Source of the DNA: Argyresthia goedartella
Lineage: Eukaryota; Arthropoda; Insecta; Lepidoptera; Argyresthiidae
Direction: 5' to 3'
Length of the DNA: 64,000 nucleotides
Assembly: GCA_949825045.1 (NCBI GenBank)
Contig: OX463824.1
Span: 25,218,501-25,282,500, forward strand
The translations under genes were made by a program, and so were the position numbers. Below, one piece after another: positions 63,205 through 64,000 of this stretch (its first letter is position 1; each line of letters starts with the position of its first letter). The notes under the pieces are model-generated. The model was not told the DNA's origin and searched no databases. It saw nothing but the letters and a program-made list of their open reading frames with translations.

Positions 63205-64000
63205 CTTTTTGGAATGTTGTTGAAAGAAAGAACTTGATTAATTTGAACTACCTACGTACCTATTGTTTATGGTACGGGTTGTGGCTGTCAAAGTTTGTGC
63301 GTATCTTTGCGCACTTATTCTCGGTATTTTCTAAGAGAATTGGAGGCTGGGCCTGGAAGCTTTAAAATAGGCGTGAGAGAGACCCGCTTAGGACAAAGAG
63401 TCTTTGATTTTATTTTGTTATTGTTCGTCAGCTGCCTTTCGTTAATTGCCGGTTTTCTGCAAGATGGTAAAATGATCCTTTTATGATGTGCAAGTGTTGG
63501 CTTTTACTCGCTATTTCTCAGAATATGCAGTAGGCTTGCATTATTGTTTATTTTATTTTGTAACAGGTCAAGATGGGCTGGTTGGACCGGATGGTGGCAA
63601 ATAGTTTAGTTTTGTTTTATTGTGCTTGGGTAGGTTCCTGCCTAGTTTTGTATTTTCATATACCTATCACCTACCTATTTGTACGGGACTAAGCCTATGG
63701 AATAGTTTAGAGTTGGCGTAGTAATTTGGGGCGAGAGCGGTATCTGTTTATGAAATGGTAACCAGCATTACGAAGGATGTTACCTGCCAGATATAAAGTT
63801 AGTTTTGCTGTTTGATCTGATACAGGGCTATCTTAATCGGAGCAATCTCACCAGGTTGTTGCTCAGCTAGTGATACTCTCTGCACTGATATCACCTACTT
63901 CAGTTCACTTCCTTAGTGCGTAGTAGTGAGGTCCGTGACACGGGTCGAGGTTCAGTCCCTGTGCAAGGCCCTATTGTTTATTGCTCGTTGGAATTCGTTA
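63205..64000 (-). other. Probable LINE 5' untranslated region
   Basis: No coding signal on either strand and no resemblance to the missing 3' half of copia. As it lies directly upstream of the LINE ORF (minus sense), 5' UTR is the simplest reading. Unrelated flanking DNA cannot be excluded. Confidence 0.4.

Larger units (their letters stand above)
59372..64000 (-). mobile_element. OTU-endonuclease-RT LINE inserted in copia
   Basis: The minus strand carries one long coding region from 63204 to 59623, a short 3' UTR, and a tail of ATTC units (59372-59392) in place of poly(A). The tail lies directly against the truncated copia RT. Sequence right of 63204 to the window edge shows no copia continuation and is probably 5' UTR of this LINE, so its 5' end is not seen. 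The only clear lesion is an in-frame TGA between the two open segments. Confidence 0.8.

Overview
The window is insect nuclear DNA, most likely from a lepidopteran. The evidence is AT-rich spliced genes with GT-AG introns, BEL/Pao, copia, LINE and MULE elements, (GTCC)n-associated palindromic repeats, and LINE 3' ends with an AATAAA box and short microsatellite tails. No prokaryotic gene, operon or CRISPR array is present. The exact species cannot be read from the sequence.

Layout: 1-1611 is a mosaic repeat block that starts inside an LTR and recurs at 16394-19289. 2183-6890 is a decayed BEL/Pao element (BEL-1, minus strand), with gag-protease largely open, a frameshifted RT, and a deletion joining RT to the integrase core. 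7490-8220 holds an inverted copy of the left-hand repeat. 8663-16558 is a second BEL/Pao element (BEL-2, minus strand) that I can delimit fully: two LTRs, AAGAA target duplications, a primer-binding site, gag, protease, RT, RNase H and integrase, all with inactivating breaks. 16559-19289 is the second copy of the mosaic block, interrupted by a 951-bp TG...CA insertion that looks like a solo LTR (with an internal 51-bp minisatellite) and by a 308-bp insertion flanked by 23-bp direct repeats. 19290-24200 is noncoding repeats and MITEs.

24250-29735 (plus) and 30095-45141 (minus) are the only two host genes I can support. They are convergent paralogues encoding small secreted cysteine-containing proteins of about 279 and 321 residues. 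They share five intron positions and phases, and each has a signal peptide. The minus-strand gene has one extra intron that creates a 24-nt microexon. Its introns are loaded with LINE fragments, MITEs, a 132-bp tandem array and a tRNA-derived SINE. I do not recognise the protein family.

45664-48354 is a MULE DNA transposon: terminal inverted repeats over 100 bp long and a broken transposase, itself hit by a 171-bp poly(A) insertion with a 14-bp target duplication. 48355-55760 is mostly anonymous AT-rich DNA with an RTE-like LINE fragment near 53.3-54.0 kb. 55761-56117 is a sequence with perfect 38-bp inverted ends that abuts a copia LTR. The copia element (LTR 56117-56262, initiator-tRNA-type primer site, intact polyprotein) runs until its RT domain and is cut at about 59.38 kb by a minus-strand LINE. 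That LINE has an N-terminal OTU cysteine-protease domain, an AP-type endonuclease and an RT, and its 5' side extends towards or past the right edge. It is the most unusual element in the window.

There is no operon-like cooperation between genes. The story is a pair of duplicated secreted-protein genes in a landscape built by layered transposition.
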